Assembly (NCBI GenBank): GCA_947446865.1
Contig: CANFHX010000013.1
Location: forward strand, 1-64,000
DNA length: 64,000 bases
Origin: Flavobacteriaceae bacterium
GTDB lineage: Bacteria > Bacteroidota > Bacteroidia > Flavobacteriales > Flavobacteriaceae
Reading direction: 5' to 3'
Part shown: piece by piece, positions 1 to 10,500 of the stretch
Layout of the letters: the number at the start of each line of letters is the position of its first letter
Numbering within the stretch: position 1 is the stretch's first letter
The notes under the pieces: generated by a model
Seen by the model: the letters and a program-made list of their open reading frames with translations, nothing else
The model's database searches: none
What the model was told of the DNA's origin: nothing
Made by a program: the position numbers and the translations under genes

Positions 1-1
1 A

Positions 2-3000
2 ACTTGTTTAGTAGATACTGATGGCGATGGAAAAACCAATGATAAAGATTTAGATTCGGATGGTGATTTATGCCCTGATGCTAAAGAAGCAGGAGTAACC
101 GGAACTTTATTGAGTGGAGATGTTTTCAATACTTCAGGAACAACTTCGGCAAGCAATGCAATAGCTCAAGGAACTTATGGAGCTAATGGATTAGCTAATT
201 CATTAGAAACAAATGACACATTAGCTGCAACCACTAATTATACTTCGACTTATCAATATGCTATTAGTAGTAGTCTAAATGCTTGTACAGATTCTGATGG
301 AGATGGAATAGTGGATCTAGCAGACATTGACGATGATAATGATGGTATATTAGATGTTGTAGAGCAAACATGTACAAGTCCTACCGTTTCCAAAGCAGGA
401 ATGACCGCCAGTATGACATTAACAGCAGGCTCAGGAACTATTTCTAATTTATTGAACGGGACCGAAACTACAGATTTTTATTATTCAAGTCAAAATATTG
501 CAGGACAAGTCGTTGCTCAATTTATTTTTCCTACATCCCATATATTGAATAAATTGGAGATTACTACAAGTGGTGGAAACTTTTTTACATCTGCTACAGT
601 TAAAGTTCAAGGCTCGAATAATGGATCTTCATGGACAGATGTTTCAGGAATATTGACACCTGTAACTCCAACTGCATCTACTTTTTCAAGTAATTCTTCG
701 CATAAATTTGATATTAGTACCAATACCAATTCCTATACCCTATATAGAATTCTTGGCGTTTCAGGATCTGTAAATAGTGGGCCATGGGTTTATGAAGCAT
801 ATTTTTCTGAACTAATATGTGTTGATATAAACACGGATACAGATGGCATTCCTAATCGTTTGGATTTAGATAGTGATTATGATGGATGTAGCGATGCCAA
901 AGAAGCAGGAGCTACTACAAGCAATACAACCAATTTTGTTTTCACAGGGTCAGTAGGAGCAAATGGATTAGCAAATAGTTTAGAAACAGCTTCCGAAAGC
1001 GGCATCGTTAATTACACAATTAATTATGCAAACGTTACAAATAATGCTGTAAAATCTTGTGTCATTACCTGTCCGACAGTTACCAATTCGGTATCTAATA
1101 ATGTTAACCCATCTACTTGTACAGGTTCAGACGGAAGTATAAAATTATGTGGATTAGCTTCAGGGGCTTCTGGTTTTACAATTAATTATAGTAAAAATGG
1201 TTCCGCAGCAACTCCATTAACTAATCAAACTTCTGATTCAAGTGGTTGTGTGCTTATTCCTAATTTAGGCGCTGGGATTTATAGCAATATAATAATTACA
1301 CACTCTGTATATTGTACCTCAGGCACCACTGCCGTGGGCCCAATTACTATAACAGCTCCAGCAGGACCAAGCATACCTACTGTTGCAAGTACAACCCAAC
1401 CTACTTGTGCTGTGCCAACAGGAACAATAATATTCACCACACAATCTGGGGTTCATTACAGTGTTGACAATGGGTTAACGTACCAAGCAAGTGCCACTTT
1501 CGCAGGATTAACAGCAGGAACCTATACTTTAAAAGTAAGAAGTACCTACGATGCAACTTGTACTACAGCAGCAGCAAGTACTGTAACTATAGTACCACCT
1601 TCGCCTACAACCGCAGGAACCGTGTCCTCCAACCAAGCAATATGTTCTGGAAGTACTCCCTCCGATCTTACTCTTTCTGGAAACATAGGTAGTGTGCTAA
1701 AATGGCAAAAATCAAACGATTCTGCATTCACAAATCCAACAGACATAACAAGTACTTCTACTACTTTAGCAAGTTCGGTAATTGGCAATCTAACTACAAC
1801 TTCTTATTTTAGAGCTGTAGTTCAAAATGGAACTTGTACTGTAGAAAATTCTAATTATGTAACTATTACTATTAGTACTACAACATGGGATGGTTCTGCT
1901 TGGAGCAATGGCCCACCTGTAATTACCACCACAGCCTATATGACTGGAAATTATTCGGAAGCTACAAATTTATTTGCATGTACTTTAACGGTTTCCAATA
2001 ATGCAATAGTTTCAATTCCATCTGGATTTGATGTAACACTAAATGGCAAACTAACTGTAGATGCTGGAAGTAGTTTTACTTTAAACAATAATTCGAATTT
2101 GTTTCAACAAACAGATGTAAGTAACACAGGAGATATTATTGTTAAACGAATGACAACTCCTATATATAGATTAGATTATACTTTATGGTCTTCGCCTGTT
2201 ACCGGATCACAAACTTTAATGGATTTTTCTCCGTTAACTTCTAATATTGGTCCAACTAACATTCGTTTTTACACTTATAACACTTTAACAAATCAATATA
2301 ATTCAGTTAATCCAGTAACAACCACATTTGCTGCTGCCAAAGGTTATTTAATTAGAAGTCCTAACAATTGGATTTCATATAATTCAAATTTATCTCCTGC
2401 ACCACAAAAATGGACAGGTTCATTCACAGGAGTTCCACAAAATGGAAATGTTACGTTTACAATGGCGAATACTGGCACTAATACCGCTATAAATGCTACA
2501 GGAAATCCATATCCTTCAGCTTTATTAATAAATAATTTTATTAATGGAAACACTAATAATATCGAAGGGACTTTGTGGTTTTGGAGAAAATTCAATGATA
2601 ATAACAATTTAGTCTCTTACTCCACTTGTTCCACTATTGGCTGTACTTTAAATAATAATGCTACTTATAGTGACAATAATCTCATTTCAATTGGTCAAGG
2701 ATTTATGGTAAAAGCTAAAGCAGGGCAAACTAATTTAAATTTTACTAACTCCATGCGTTCTAGTGAAAATGTGGATCAATTCTTTAAATCTTCAACAACA
2801 CAAATGGATCGTTATTGGTTAAAAATGACAAATTCCACCAATATCAGTGCGGGTCAAAATTTAATTGCTTACACCCCTACTGCAACATATGGTTACGATA
2901 GCGGTCTAGACGGATTGTATTCTAATGATTCTTCTGTTGCATTTTATTCAAAAGCGGACAATCAAGATGTTGTAATTAATGCTCGCCCAAGTTTTGATGT

Positions 3001-3469
3001 TAATGATGTAATCCCAATGGTATTTAAATCAAATGTTGCGGATACCTATACTTTTTCATTAAACCAAAAAGAAGGAATTTTTAATGGAACACGAGATGTT
3101 TTATTGCGAGATAATTACAACAATATCGTTCAAAATTTAACCCTTGGAGATTATTCTTTTAGTACTGCTGTAGGAACATTTACAGATCGTTTTGACATAA
3201 TTTATCAAAACCTGCTTAGCAATACTAATACATCTTTAAATGCAAATCAAATACTAATTTACAATAAAGATCAAACAACTTACATTAATTCTGGGGAGAT
3301 TACAATGGATTCCATAAAAATATTTGACATTCAAGGAAGACTATTATTTCAAAAATCAAAAATTAACGATACTAAAATTAGCATCAAACTAGACATTGCA
3401 AACCAAGTATTGTTGTTCCAGATCACCACACAAAACGGAGAAATTATTACTAAAAAAGTTATAAATTAA
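2..3469 (+). CDS. Large secreted T9SS cargo protein, 5' end outside window (partial)
   Basis: The reading frame is open from base 2, so the gene begins upstream of the window; an internal TTG at 110 is not a real start. Visible protein is about 1155 residues. It opens with Asp/Gly-rich calcium-binding repeats (DTDGDGKTNDKDLDSDGD and DSDGDGIVDLADIDDDNDG) like thrombospondin type 3 repeats, then a discoidin-like beta domain, then Ig-like adhesin repeats rich in Ser/Thr. The last ~70 residues (INSGEITMDSIKIFDIQGRL ... ANQVLLFQITTQNGEIITKKVIN) look like the T9SS type C sorting domain typified by ChiA of Flavobacterium johnsoniae. Inference: exported through the SprA translocon and left on or released from the cell surface. 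No enzymatic domain is visible in this part; an adhesin role is likely but unproven. Confidence 0.85.
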   Translation, partial: TCLVDTDGDGKTNDKDLDSDGDLCPDAKEAGVTGTLLSGDVFNTSGTTSASNAIAQGTYGANGLANSLETNDTLAATTNYTSTYQYAISSSLNACTDSDGDGIVDLADIDDDNDGILDVVEQTCTSPTVSKAGMTASMTLTAGSGTISNLLNGTETTDFYYSSQNIAGQVVAQFIFPTSHILNKLEITTSGGNFFTSATVKVQGSNNGSSWTDVSGILTPVTPTASTFSSNSSHKFDISTNTNSYTLYRILGVSGSVNSGPWVYEAYFSELICVDINTDTDGIPNRLDLDSDYDGCSDAKEAGATTSNTTNFVFTGSVGANGLANSLETASESGIVNYTINYANVTNNAVKSCVITCPTVTNSVSNNVNPSTCTGSDGSIKLCGLASGASGFTINYSKNGSAATPLTNQTSDSSGCVLIPNLGAGIYSNIIITHSVYCTSGTTAVGPITITAPAGPSIPTVASTTQPTCAVPTGTIIFTTQSGVHYSVDNGLTYQASATFAGLTAGTYTLKVRSTYDATCTTAAASTVTIVPPSPTTAGTVSSNQAICSGSTPSDLTLSGNIGSVLKWQKSNDSAFTNPTDITSTSTTLASSVIGNLTTTSYFRAVVQNGTCTVENSNYVTITISTTTWDGSAWSNGPPVITTTAYMTGNYSEATNLFACTLTVSNNAIVSIPSGFDVTLNGKLTVDAGSSFTLNNNSNLFQQTDVSNTGDIIVKRMTTPIYRLDYTLWSSPVTGSQTLMDFSPLTSNIGPTNIRFYTYNTLTNQYNSVNPVTTTFAAAKGYLIRSPNNWISYNSNLSPAPQKWTGSFTGVPQNGNVTFTMANTGTNTAINATGNPYPSALLINNFINGNTNNIEGTLWFWRKFNDNNNLVSYSTCSTIGCTLNNNATYSDNNLISIGQGFMVKAKAGQTNLNFTNSMRSSENVDQFFKSSTTQMDRYWLKMTNSTNISAGQNLIAYTPTATYGYDSGLDGLYSNDSSVAFYSKADNQDVVINARPSFDVNDVIPMVFKSNVADTYTFSLNQKEGIFNGTRDVLLRDNYNNIVQNLTLGDYSFSTAVGTFTDRFDIIYQNLLSNTNTSLNANQILIYNKDQTTYINSGEITMDSIKIFDIQGRLLFQKSKINDTKISIKLDIANQVLLFQITTQNGEIITKKVIN

Positions 3470-3473
3470 AATT

Positions 3474-3737
3474 ATGAAAAGAACATTTAAAATCCTAATT
3501 CTATTCTATTTCTTGTTTACAAATTTTATATTATTTGCACAAATGAAAATACTAGATGAAAATCCAATAATTGGAGGACCTGGTGATGAAGACAATAATG
3601 GTAGTGATGGACTTGAAGGAGGTGATCCTGATACAGTTTCAATAAATTCTAAACTGTGGATTCTTATTTTCTTAGCGATAGTCTATGCTTATTTTGCATA
3701 TAAAAATAAAAAGCGCCTAAACAAAGAAACTGTTTAA
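3474..3737 (+). CDS. Small exported single-span membrane protein (PID-CTERM-like)
   Basis: An 87-residue protein with an N-terminal signal peptide (hydrophobic core at residues 7-20, cleavage after LFAQ), a short acidic/Gly-rich middle (GGPGDEDNNGSDGLEGGDPD) and a C-terminal hydrophobic segment (LWILIFLAIVYAYFAY) followed by KNKKRL. Signal peptide, short linker, C-terminal span and basic tail resemble the small flavobacterial proteins annotated as PID-CTERM sorting-domain proteins, although the exact motif here is VSIN rather than PID. It starts 4 bp after the stop of the T9SS type C protein, so the two are co-transcribed, and a strong terminator follows. The function is unknown. The pairing with a T9SS cargo gene suggests a role at the envelope. 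Confidence 0.75.
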   Translation: MKRTFKILILFYFLFTNFILFAQMKILDENPIIGGPGDEDNNGSDGLEGGDPDTVSINSKLWILIFLAIVYAYFAYKNKKRLNKETV

Positions 3738-3741
3738 TCCT

Positions 3742-3780
3742 AAAAAAGGTTGTCGAATAAAATTTCGATAACCTTTTTTG
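3742..3780 (+). terminator. Rho-independent terminator (usable in both directions)
   Basis: A 16-bp stem pairs 3742-3757 with 3764-3779 with a single G-T pair, has a 6-nt loop, an A-run on the left and a T-run on the right. It ends the type C protein operon and can also serve as the end of remB on the opposite strand. Confidence 0.85.
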
Positions 3781-3831
3781 TTTTATTTCAAATAAATTGA
3801 CTTTTATTAATCGTATTGGAAGTATTTGAGA

Positions 3832-5964
3832 CTAATAATCAAAATACCAATTAAAAATATCACATCGTATTCCTAAAGAAACCCAAGTAGTGATTTCTTT
3901 TTTAACCAAATCGGTTTCTACAGTTGGCTTAAAATTTCTATAAATAATACTACCAAAAAGTTTTAAATTAGTTGCAGGATTTATCACGTAACCCGCTTGT
4001 AAATCGGCAATGAAAATAGAAGTTCTATTTCCTTGACCAACCACCACGCCAGTATTATAAGGACGATTGTCACTATAACTTAAATAAATGTTTCCTCCAT
4101 AGTTATAAGTATCGGATGCAGTGTTTAAATCAAGTCCTCGAACCCCCATAGTAATTTTTGCATCAGCAAAACTTCTTCCTTTGTGGTATCTTGCAATGGC
4201 AACCAATTCTTTGGCATTACCTCCCCAAGGATGTCCCATGCTTTGATTGTAATTCCCATAATTAGTCAACACATCGCTATGAGAATACACATAAGGACGA
4301 ATGTGGTTGTATTCTAACTGCAATAATAAATTTGGAATATTTAATGCATTGAAATATTTCAACCCAAGTTGGTAAGCAAACTTATTTTTCCAACTATTAT
4401 TTTGGGATTTCACCTCACTGAAAGAAAATTCATCAATTAAAAATTGACCGTAAAAATTGAATTGGTTGTTCCATTTATATTTATAAGTCAATCCCAAAAG
4501 GGCATTGCCACTTTTAGAAGAAGACGCAAACTCAACAGAACGATAGAAGATTATCGGATTTACAAAACTCATATCAAACCCACGATTATTTTGATTTGCC
4601 CAAACTACCGATTCGAAAAAGCCCAAATTAAATCGTTTAGAAATATTCCAACTCAAGTAGTGGTTCGCCATGAATTTGGTAGCATAGGTTTTATCTACCA
4701 TAGCATCTTTCCTTACATCTTTAAGCCACATATAGGTATTGGTATATTTAACTTTCCAAAACGTCGTGTTTATTTTTACATAAGGATAAGGAGTTGTCGC
4801 ATCCCCTAAGAGTAAAGAACGGTAGCCATCGCCTATAAAATTTCTTCCATAACCCATTTGCAAATTGAAAAATTGGCTTGGGGAATAGGTTAAATTGGCT
4901 TCCGCCGAAGGAAAATCGTACGCATCGGTTTTAAATCTTTTGGCTATTCCAATTCCTGGGATGATTGCAGGGTCGCCCACAGCAGGATAATCGGCAGGAA
5001 CAGTTCCAATTGGATGCAAGGACTCGGCATAATTATTAAAATAATCAGCAAATCTTCCTTGGCTTTCAAAAATTGTAGTAGTGAAATTAATTTGGCTTCC
5101 CAATCCACCACGCATTTGGATTCCACGTGTATTTACATAGGTATAATTAGCCGTACTTGGAGTACTTTTTCCCATTTGCACATCAAAAATCGGATTCATT
5201 GTAAACCAATAATCCTTCCCTTGAATAGCAACCATATTCTCATTCCAAATTTTCTTACCCCACCAAGTGGTTTTGTTCTTCATTAACTTCTCATTCTCAA
5301 CAGCTAAATTATAATATTTAGAAACCTCAGCATAAGTAAATGGTTTGGATGCAGTATGATTATTGCTTCCAACTTGATTCATTGCTCCATCAAATTGAGC
5401 GTAATAACTATGTGAAAACGGAATATTTAAATGACTTTGAAACTGTGGATTATTAAATTTTTGATACGAAATACTATCCAATTCCGTTAGTTCTTTGTTT
5501 CGGTTTGCTTTTATAAATGCTGCCGAATCCTCTTGCAAAGATGAATCAATTTTAGTTTCTGAAGGATTCTGTAACGGAATTGCAATTTTAATAGTGTATT
5601 TTGCATACGTTGGAGCTCCATTAAAAGTGGCAGGGCTCACTTTGGGCATTTTGTCAAAAACCCTTTGACTTTCCTTTTTTAAATCGGCATCATTGGCATC
5701 AATGTAAAGTATTTTAAAAACTCCTTTTACATCTATTTCAAAAAGCACATTGATAGTGCCTTTATAATTAGAACTTTTTAATTTATCGGAAACTTGAAAA
5801 TTATTGTATACAAAAGTTTGTACTTGATTGTAAAAACAAGATTCCAATTCTTTTCCTTGCAGTTTTTCGCAACTAGAAAAAACAGGTACTTGTTCACTGC
5901 TTTTTTGCGCGAAAGAAACAATAAAATTTAGTAATAAAACTAGAATAGTAATTTTTTTAATCAT
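3832..5964 (-). CDS. remB: Gliding motility protein RemB-like outer-membrane protein
   Basis: A 710-residue protein with signal peptide MIKKITILVLLLNFIVSFAQ. Residues ~60-130 look like a TonB C-terminal-type domain (GTINVLFEIDVKGVFKILYI ... YAKYTIKIAIPL). The remaining ~550 residues are Tyr/Asn/Gly-rich alternating strands typical of an outer-membrane beta-barrel, with a Wzi-like character. From memory, F. johnsoniae has remB (Fjoh_1657) four genes from sprA (Fjoh_1653) with gcvH, a VanZ-like gene and deoC between, and the same order is seen here. RemB is reported to be needed for normal gliding and spreading; its molecular role is not settled. It lies 15 bp after deoC and probably shares its transcript. 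The name depends on synteny plus architecture, so the family call is firmer than the symbol. Confidence 0.75.
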   Translation of the reverse strand: MIKKITILVLLLNFIVSFAQKSSEQVPVFSSCEKLQGKELESCFYNQVQTFVYNNFQVSDKLKSSNYKGTINVLFEIDVKGVFKILYIDANDADLKKESQRVFDKMPKVSPATFNGAPTYAKYTIKIAIPLQNPSETKIDSSLQEDSAAFIKANRNKELTELDSISYQKFNNPQFQSHLNIPFSHSYYAQFDGAMNQVGSNNHTASKPFTYAEVSKYYNLAVENEKLMKNKTTWWGKKIWNENMVAIQGKDYWFTMNPIFDVQMGKSTPSTANYTYVNTRGIQMRGGLGSQINFTTTIFESQGRFADYFNNYAESLHPIGTVPADYPAVGDPAIIPGIGIAKRFKTDAYDFPSAEANLTYSPSQFFNLQMGYGRNFIGDGYRSLLLGDATTPYPYVKINTTFWKVKYTNTYMWLKDVRKDAMVDKTYATKFMANHYLSWNISKRFNLGFFESVVWANQNNRGFDMSFVNPIIFYRSVEFASSSKSGNALLGLTYKYKWNNQFNFYGQFLIDEFSFSEVKSQNNSWKNKFAYQLGLKYFNALNIPNLLLQLEYNHIRPYVYSHSDVLTNYGNYNQSMGHPWGGNAKELVAIARYHKGRSFADAKITMGVRGLDLNTASDTYNYGGNIYLSYSDNRPYNTGVVVGQGNRTSIFIADLQAGYVINPATNLKLFGSIIYRNFKPTVETDLVKKEITTWVSLGIRCDIFNWYFDY

Positions 5965-5979
5965 CTTAATAGTATCAAA

Positions 5980-6723
5980 TTAATAATCGCTACTTGCGAT
6001 TTGTCCGTTAGCAATAGCTTTAGCAGAAGAGGTTCCAATCCTTTTCACACCTAAACGAATCATTTCAAGGGCTTCCTCATAAGTTCGTACTCCCCCTGCT
6101 GCTTTTACAGGAAGTGGAAATGCATTTTCAAGCATCATAATAATGGTTGGAACTGTTGCTCCGTTGGGAAAACCTTCTTCTGTTTTATAAAAACCTGTAG
6201 ACGATTTTACAAATACCGAAGAATAACATTCTTCTTTAAAATTGGACATTACTACATTTTTAATCAATGCCGAAAGTTGAATAATTTGATCGCCACTTAA
6301 AGCGGCTACCTCAATAATCCATTTCACAATTTTATTATGGGATAATCCTAATTTGGTTCCTTCTAAAATTTCATTTTTCACCAAGTCGATATTTCCTTTT
6401 TTGAAAGCTTCATAATTACACACAAAATCTAAATCGTCAGCACCATCTTCAATTGCTTGTTGGGCTTCGATAAGTTTTTGTTCCAAGGTGTTCGTTCCTT
6501 CTGGAAAACCAATTACAGTTCCGATGGTTACTTTAGAATTGGCTTCCAAAATCATTTTCTTTGCCAATTTAACCATGTCGGGGCGAATCATAATTAGCTT
6601 AAAGCCTTCTTCAATAGCTTCTTTAATAAAACCTTCTACTATTTTGGTATTTTCTGCAACAGAAAGCCCTGCTTGTTCAGGTGTTTTAAGATATGTGGAA
6701 TCTAGATATTGTTGCACTTTCAT
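5980..6723 (-). CDS. deoC: Deoxyribose-phosphate aldolase
   Basis: A 247-residue class I aldolase that cleaves 2-deoxyribose 5-phosphate to glyceraldehyde 3-phosphate and acetaldehyde in deoxynucleoside catabolism. The TIM-barrel signature residues are present: Asp97/Asp99 in DDLDFVCN, the Schiff-base lysine Lys173 in VKSSTGF, and the activating lysine Lys207 in PVKAAGGVRT, matching Asp102, Lys167 and Lys201 of the E. coli enzyme. Length is normal for the short bacterial form. No signal peptide, so cytoplasmic. It follows the terminator of the vanZ-like gene and is 15 bp upstream of remB, suggesting a two-gene transcript that is metabolically unrelated to gliding. Confidence 0.93.
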   Translation of the reverse strand: MKVQQYLDSTYLKTPEQAGLSVAENTKIVEGFIKEAIEEGFKLIMIRPDMVKLAKKMILEANSKVTIGTVIGFPEGTNTLEQKLIEAQQAIEDGADDLDFVCNYEAFKKGNIDLVKNEILEGTKLGLSHNKIVKWIIEVAALSGDQIIQLSALIKNVVMSNFKEECYSSVFVKSSTGFYKTEEGFPNGATVPTIIMMLENAFPLPVKAAGGVRTYEEALEMIRLGVKRIGTSSAKAIANGQIASSDY

Positions 6724-6753
6724 GATATTCTTTTTTGAACGGATAAATATACA

Positions 6754-6778
6754 AAAAAACCACTCAAGGAGTGGTTTT
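6754..6778 (-). terminator. Terminator ending the maeB-ruvA-sprA-gcvH-vanZ run
   Basis: On the minus strand a 10-bp stem (6769-6778 with 6756-6765, AAAACCACTC/GAGTGGTTTT) with a 3-nt loop is followed by a T-run. The stop codon of the vanZ-like gene (6764-6766) sits inside the stem, so termination is tightly packed against the gene. deoC then needs its own promoter or read-through. Confidence 0.8.
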
Positions 6779-7147
6779 GTGTTTTTTTAAAATCATAGTT
6801 ATAAAAAGTAAACCAGTTATGGCGCCGAGGCTGTTTGCGATTACATCCAACACATCGGGAGTTCTGTTCGAGGTGAAAAGTCCTTGACAAATCTCCATTA
6901 AAACTCCGTAACCAATTGCCGAAAACAAAACAATCCACTTGACTTTTTTGGCGATGTTAGTTTTATTTGCATATAAAAACCAAACAATCACAAAAATAAA
7001 ATAAAAAGTAAAATGTACGTATTTATCTTTATTTTCAATAGGGATAGAGCTTCCAATATCCCCAATAGTTGCTAAACTCAAGAAGGTGACAATTATTGTC
7101 CAAAAAAGAGCTAAGAAAAAAAGATATGTGTATTTTTTATTATGCAC
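6764..7147 (-). CDS. VanZ-like family membrane protein
   Basis: A 127-residue protein with four predicted membrane segments ([72 protein letters not shown]). The motif [29 protein letters not shown] matches the VanZ-like family core (E-x-x-Q ... R ... D-x-x-x-N-x-x-G), named for the teicoplanin-resistance accessory gene. Here, as in most Bacteroidetes, it is a standalone housekeeping copy with no resistance operon nearby, so no resistance role should be assumed. It overlaps the end of gcvH by 8 bp, indicating translational coupling, and ends in the terminator stem. Confidence 0.85.
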   Translation of the reverse strand: MHNKKYTYLFFLALFWTIIVTFLSLATIGDIGSSIPIENKDKYVHFTFYFIFVIVWFLYANKTNIAKKVKWIVLFSAIGYGVLMEICQGLFTSNRTPDVLDVIANSLGAITGLLFITMILKKHKTTP

Positions 7148-7520
7148 CTATCAGTTTTCCGTAAGATTCACTATCCAATAAATCATCCCATTGGGAAGCA
7201 TCCGAAACTTTTACTTTTACCATCCATCCTTTACCGTAAGGATCTGAGTTTACTGTTTCTGGATTGCGCTCTAAATCTTCATTAAATTCAATGATTTCTC
7301 CAGCCATTGGTAAAAACAAATCGGAAACCGTTTTTACTGCTTCTACAGTTCCAAAAACTTCATCTTTATCTAGAGTTTGGTCTAAAGTTTCCACTTCTAC
7401 ATAAACAATATCTCCTAGTTCGCTTTGTGCAAAATCTGTAATTCCGATAGTTGCAACATCGCCATCCATAGAAATCCATTCGTGGTCTTTAGTGTATTTT
7501 AAATTGGTAGGTATATTCAT
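7140..7520 (-). CDS. gcvH: Glycine cleavage system H protein
   Basis: A 126-residue lipoyl carrier protein that shuttles the aminomethyl group of glycine between the P, T and L proteins. The lipoylation motif [15 protein letters not shown] is intact with Lys63 as the modified residue, and the family N-terminus (KYTKDHEWI) and C-terminal helix (SYGKLIGA) are present; length is normal. No gcvP or gcvT is adjacent. It lies 77 bp downstream of sprA in the same direction and overlaps the vanZ-like gene. Cytoplasmic. Clear family member. Confidence 0.95.
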   Translation of the reverse strand: MNIPTNLKYTKDHEWISMDGDVATIGITDFAQSELGDIVYVEVETLDQTLDKDEVFGTVEAVKTVSDLFLPMAGEIIEFNEDLERNPETVNSDPYGKGWMVKVKVSDASQWDDLLDSESYGKLIGA

Positions 7521-7597
7521 TATTTTAGTTGTTTTAAATTCAGGTCAAATGTATTGTTTATTATTAAATCTTGAAAAGGATTTCCATTCAATTTTCA

Positions 7598-10500
7598 TTA
7601 ATTTCCGAAGTTATATCGCAAGGTAAATCCACCTCGAATATTAGTCAATGGAAATGATGTAGATATTACCGCTTTAGAAAACGAATGATCATAGTATAGA
7701 ATTGCAGTTAAGTTTTTACTAAACGAATAATCGGCAGTTAACTTGAACGACCAAATATTTTGTCCACCTCCTAATTGGTTATTATTGTAATCCAAATATC
7801 GTACTATTGTTTTGTTGTTTCTATAAGAAAAATCAATCTTCAAGTTAATATCACTTTTAATAACTCCCGAAGGACTGTCGGCTAATTTACTAGAAAAAAT
7901 TACATCTTTAAATCGATACCCGGTTCCAATAACATATTCAATTCCTTTTACTTCGGTAAGCAAATTATTATCAAAACTTAAAGACAAAGCACGGTCTTTT
8001 TTCAATTCGGCAAGAATTTTAAAAGAACTTTTGGTTTCGAAATCTATTCGAATTAACGGATTAAATTGTTCCACTAAATTCACATTTCCAATAATAGTTT
8101 GACTATAGAAGTTTCCGTTAAGCGGATTAAGTTCGTTAGCGTGCTGGGTATAATCTAAATTAGAACGGAACGAATTAACAGTATACGATGCCTTATATGC
8201 ATGCTGAATAGAAAAACGCTTGAATTTGTCTTTGAAGAATTTATATCGCATTAATCCGTTGTATTTAATATTCCAGTTTGGGATAGGGATATTTTTAAAG
8301 GCATTTAAAGAAATTTTGTTAGCTCTATCCTCTGGGCTTTGTGCCAAACTTACACCAACTACTTTCAATGCAGGGATATCAAAACCCGTATATGCCGCTA
8401 GAAAGGATGGCAACAAAACTTCTGGACTATTTTTTCCAAATCCTGTTGGAAAACCATCTGCAGAAACTGGAAAGTTAGGAGTGCCATAATAATCTGTTGC
8501 CAAACGATTAGCAATAGTGATACGGTTGTTTCTAAATTCTTCAAACGGAAGTGAGAAAAACTCATCACTTTGTTTAAATGAAGATTTTAACATCACTGTA
8601 GATATTGCAAAATTTCCTGTGCTATATGGAGATCTTGAATTGTAAACTCCATCCGTTACATCGTATTGCTCTGAATAATTATTGGCATACGATCTGTTAG
8701 CTGTCAAGTCAATTTTAAGGTCTGGAAACAAATCCATATTGGCTGTAAAATCTAATGCTCTAGTTAATACGTGGGTGTAATTTTGATTAAAATTAGGATA
8801 ATTGGTTAACCACCCATTTTTAGCGGCTTCAAAACGTACGTCGTCTTGACCTCCAAAAGCAAATCCTAAGGATGGTTTAGCAGAACCAAAGAAGCCAATT
8901 CCTGGCACAAATCCTGGCAAAGCCGTTCCTTGATTTTCAGTATAGTTTACTTGAATGTTTTTAATACTTGTTACAATTCCAATTAGCCCATCTAAAAACA
9001 CGTTAGCATCTTTAACAGGTTTTGCTTTCACATTAGTTACTTTTTCTCCTGGTTTTGGAGCGGCAGTTGGAGCAGTTGGTACGGCAGATTTTTGTTTGGA
9101 TAAACCTATGTATTTATAAAAGGCATCCATATTAAAGGCAGTATTCAGTTTATGAGAACCCGAATTTTGAATTGTATTTCCTAAATTGTAAGTAACACCT
9201 GTATCCGAATCTAAAACCGAAGACATTGCCAAAGAAGAACGTTGCCAACTATAGGTTCCTGCATAAGTATAAGTAGATTTAACGAAACTCAAAAATGGAA
9301 TTTTATTAATAGGTAAATCATAATTAACAGTTACTTGCTGGTTGTGTAAGTTTGGCAAACCAATATTCCAATAATCTGTCCAAATGGTATAGGAGTTATC
9401 TGGTTCATTGTTTTCATTCATATAATTTCTAACAATGTTGTTAGAAGTTGCATTAAAATTAATTTTTAATGCTTTTGTAAGATTGTAATTAAATCCATAT
9501 TGGTAATTAAACAAGAAATTTCTTTGGTACAAAGCATCCAAACCAATACCTTCAACATCTACTAATCTAAATTGTTGGCGATTAAACTGTCTAGTAATAT
9601 TAGAACTAAAAGATACACTTGTAGGCTTATAATTGAAATTAAAATCACTCAACATTTTCCAATAACTACTCTTTTTAAACACTTTAACTGTTTTAAAAGG
9701 TTCAATTGGTTTTGCTTGGAAAGCAAAGGTATAATCGGCAGTTGTACTAACTCGTTGATCGGTGTAATTTTCTAATTCAAAACTATGGCGATCTACTTGA
9801 TTATAGGAATAAGAAAGTGTTACATTTTCTGGGTCATAAAAATGTGGCACCGCCTTTTCACCTCTTGTTTTTTTAACACCAATAAAGTTAATACTTTTTC
9901 TTTTGGTGTAATCCATTGCTCTGCTTTTAAGGTTTCTTTTTTCAGCAGCATCGGCAGTTTCATTAATCAACTGTTTTAATTCAATATCTTGATTAAATGG
10001 ATCGTATTTAGGAGTGATGAATTCTTCTCCAATACCATAATTAAAAGGTAGGTTAACGCCCCATTTTTTAGGAAGTAATTTACCTAAACTCATATTGGTC
10101 ACAATGTTGTATTGTAACACATCTTCTCTGCTTCTTTCATTTGGCCCTTGTTCTAAAGTACCAAAACCAATAGTGCTCATTTTTCCAGTTGCAGAAACAT
10201 TAGCAAAATCAGCAAGATTAGCATCCAAACTTGCAACAGCTGCCATACCTCCTTTATTATCCATTCCGGCTAAACGAAGTTCATTATACCAAACTTCCCC
10301 TTTTATACGTCTTGGGTTTAATGGATGTTGTGCAGTATTCAGTTTATTGGTTTGATTTTTTACCCCTAACATTAAGGTTCGCACCATCCCAAAATTAGGA
10401 TTACCTCGAATTCCCAAACGCAAATTAGCATCTCCATCGCCATCAGGTACATTAACATCATCATCTGGATAATAAATTTCTCCAGGTAGATAGACATGAC

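Noticed and set aside
4444..4809. 121-codon ORF opposite remB
   Set aside because: Antisense shadow of the beta-barrel coding strand; no start signal or domain.
6720..6938. 72-codon ORF in another frame over vanZ-like and deoC
   Set aside because: It overlaps two well-supported genes and the terminator and has no family resemblance.
6764..7147. Glycopeptide-resistance role for the VanZ-like gene
   Set aside because: It is a standalone family member in a housekeeping operon without vanA/H/X/R/S genes.
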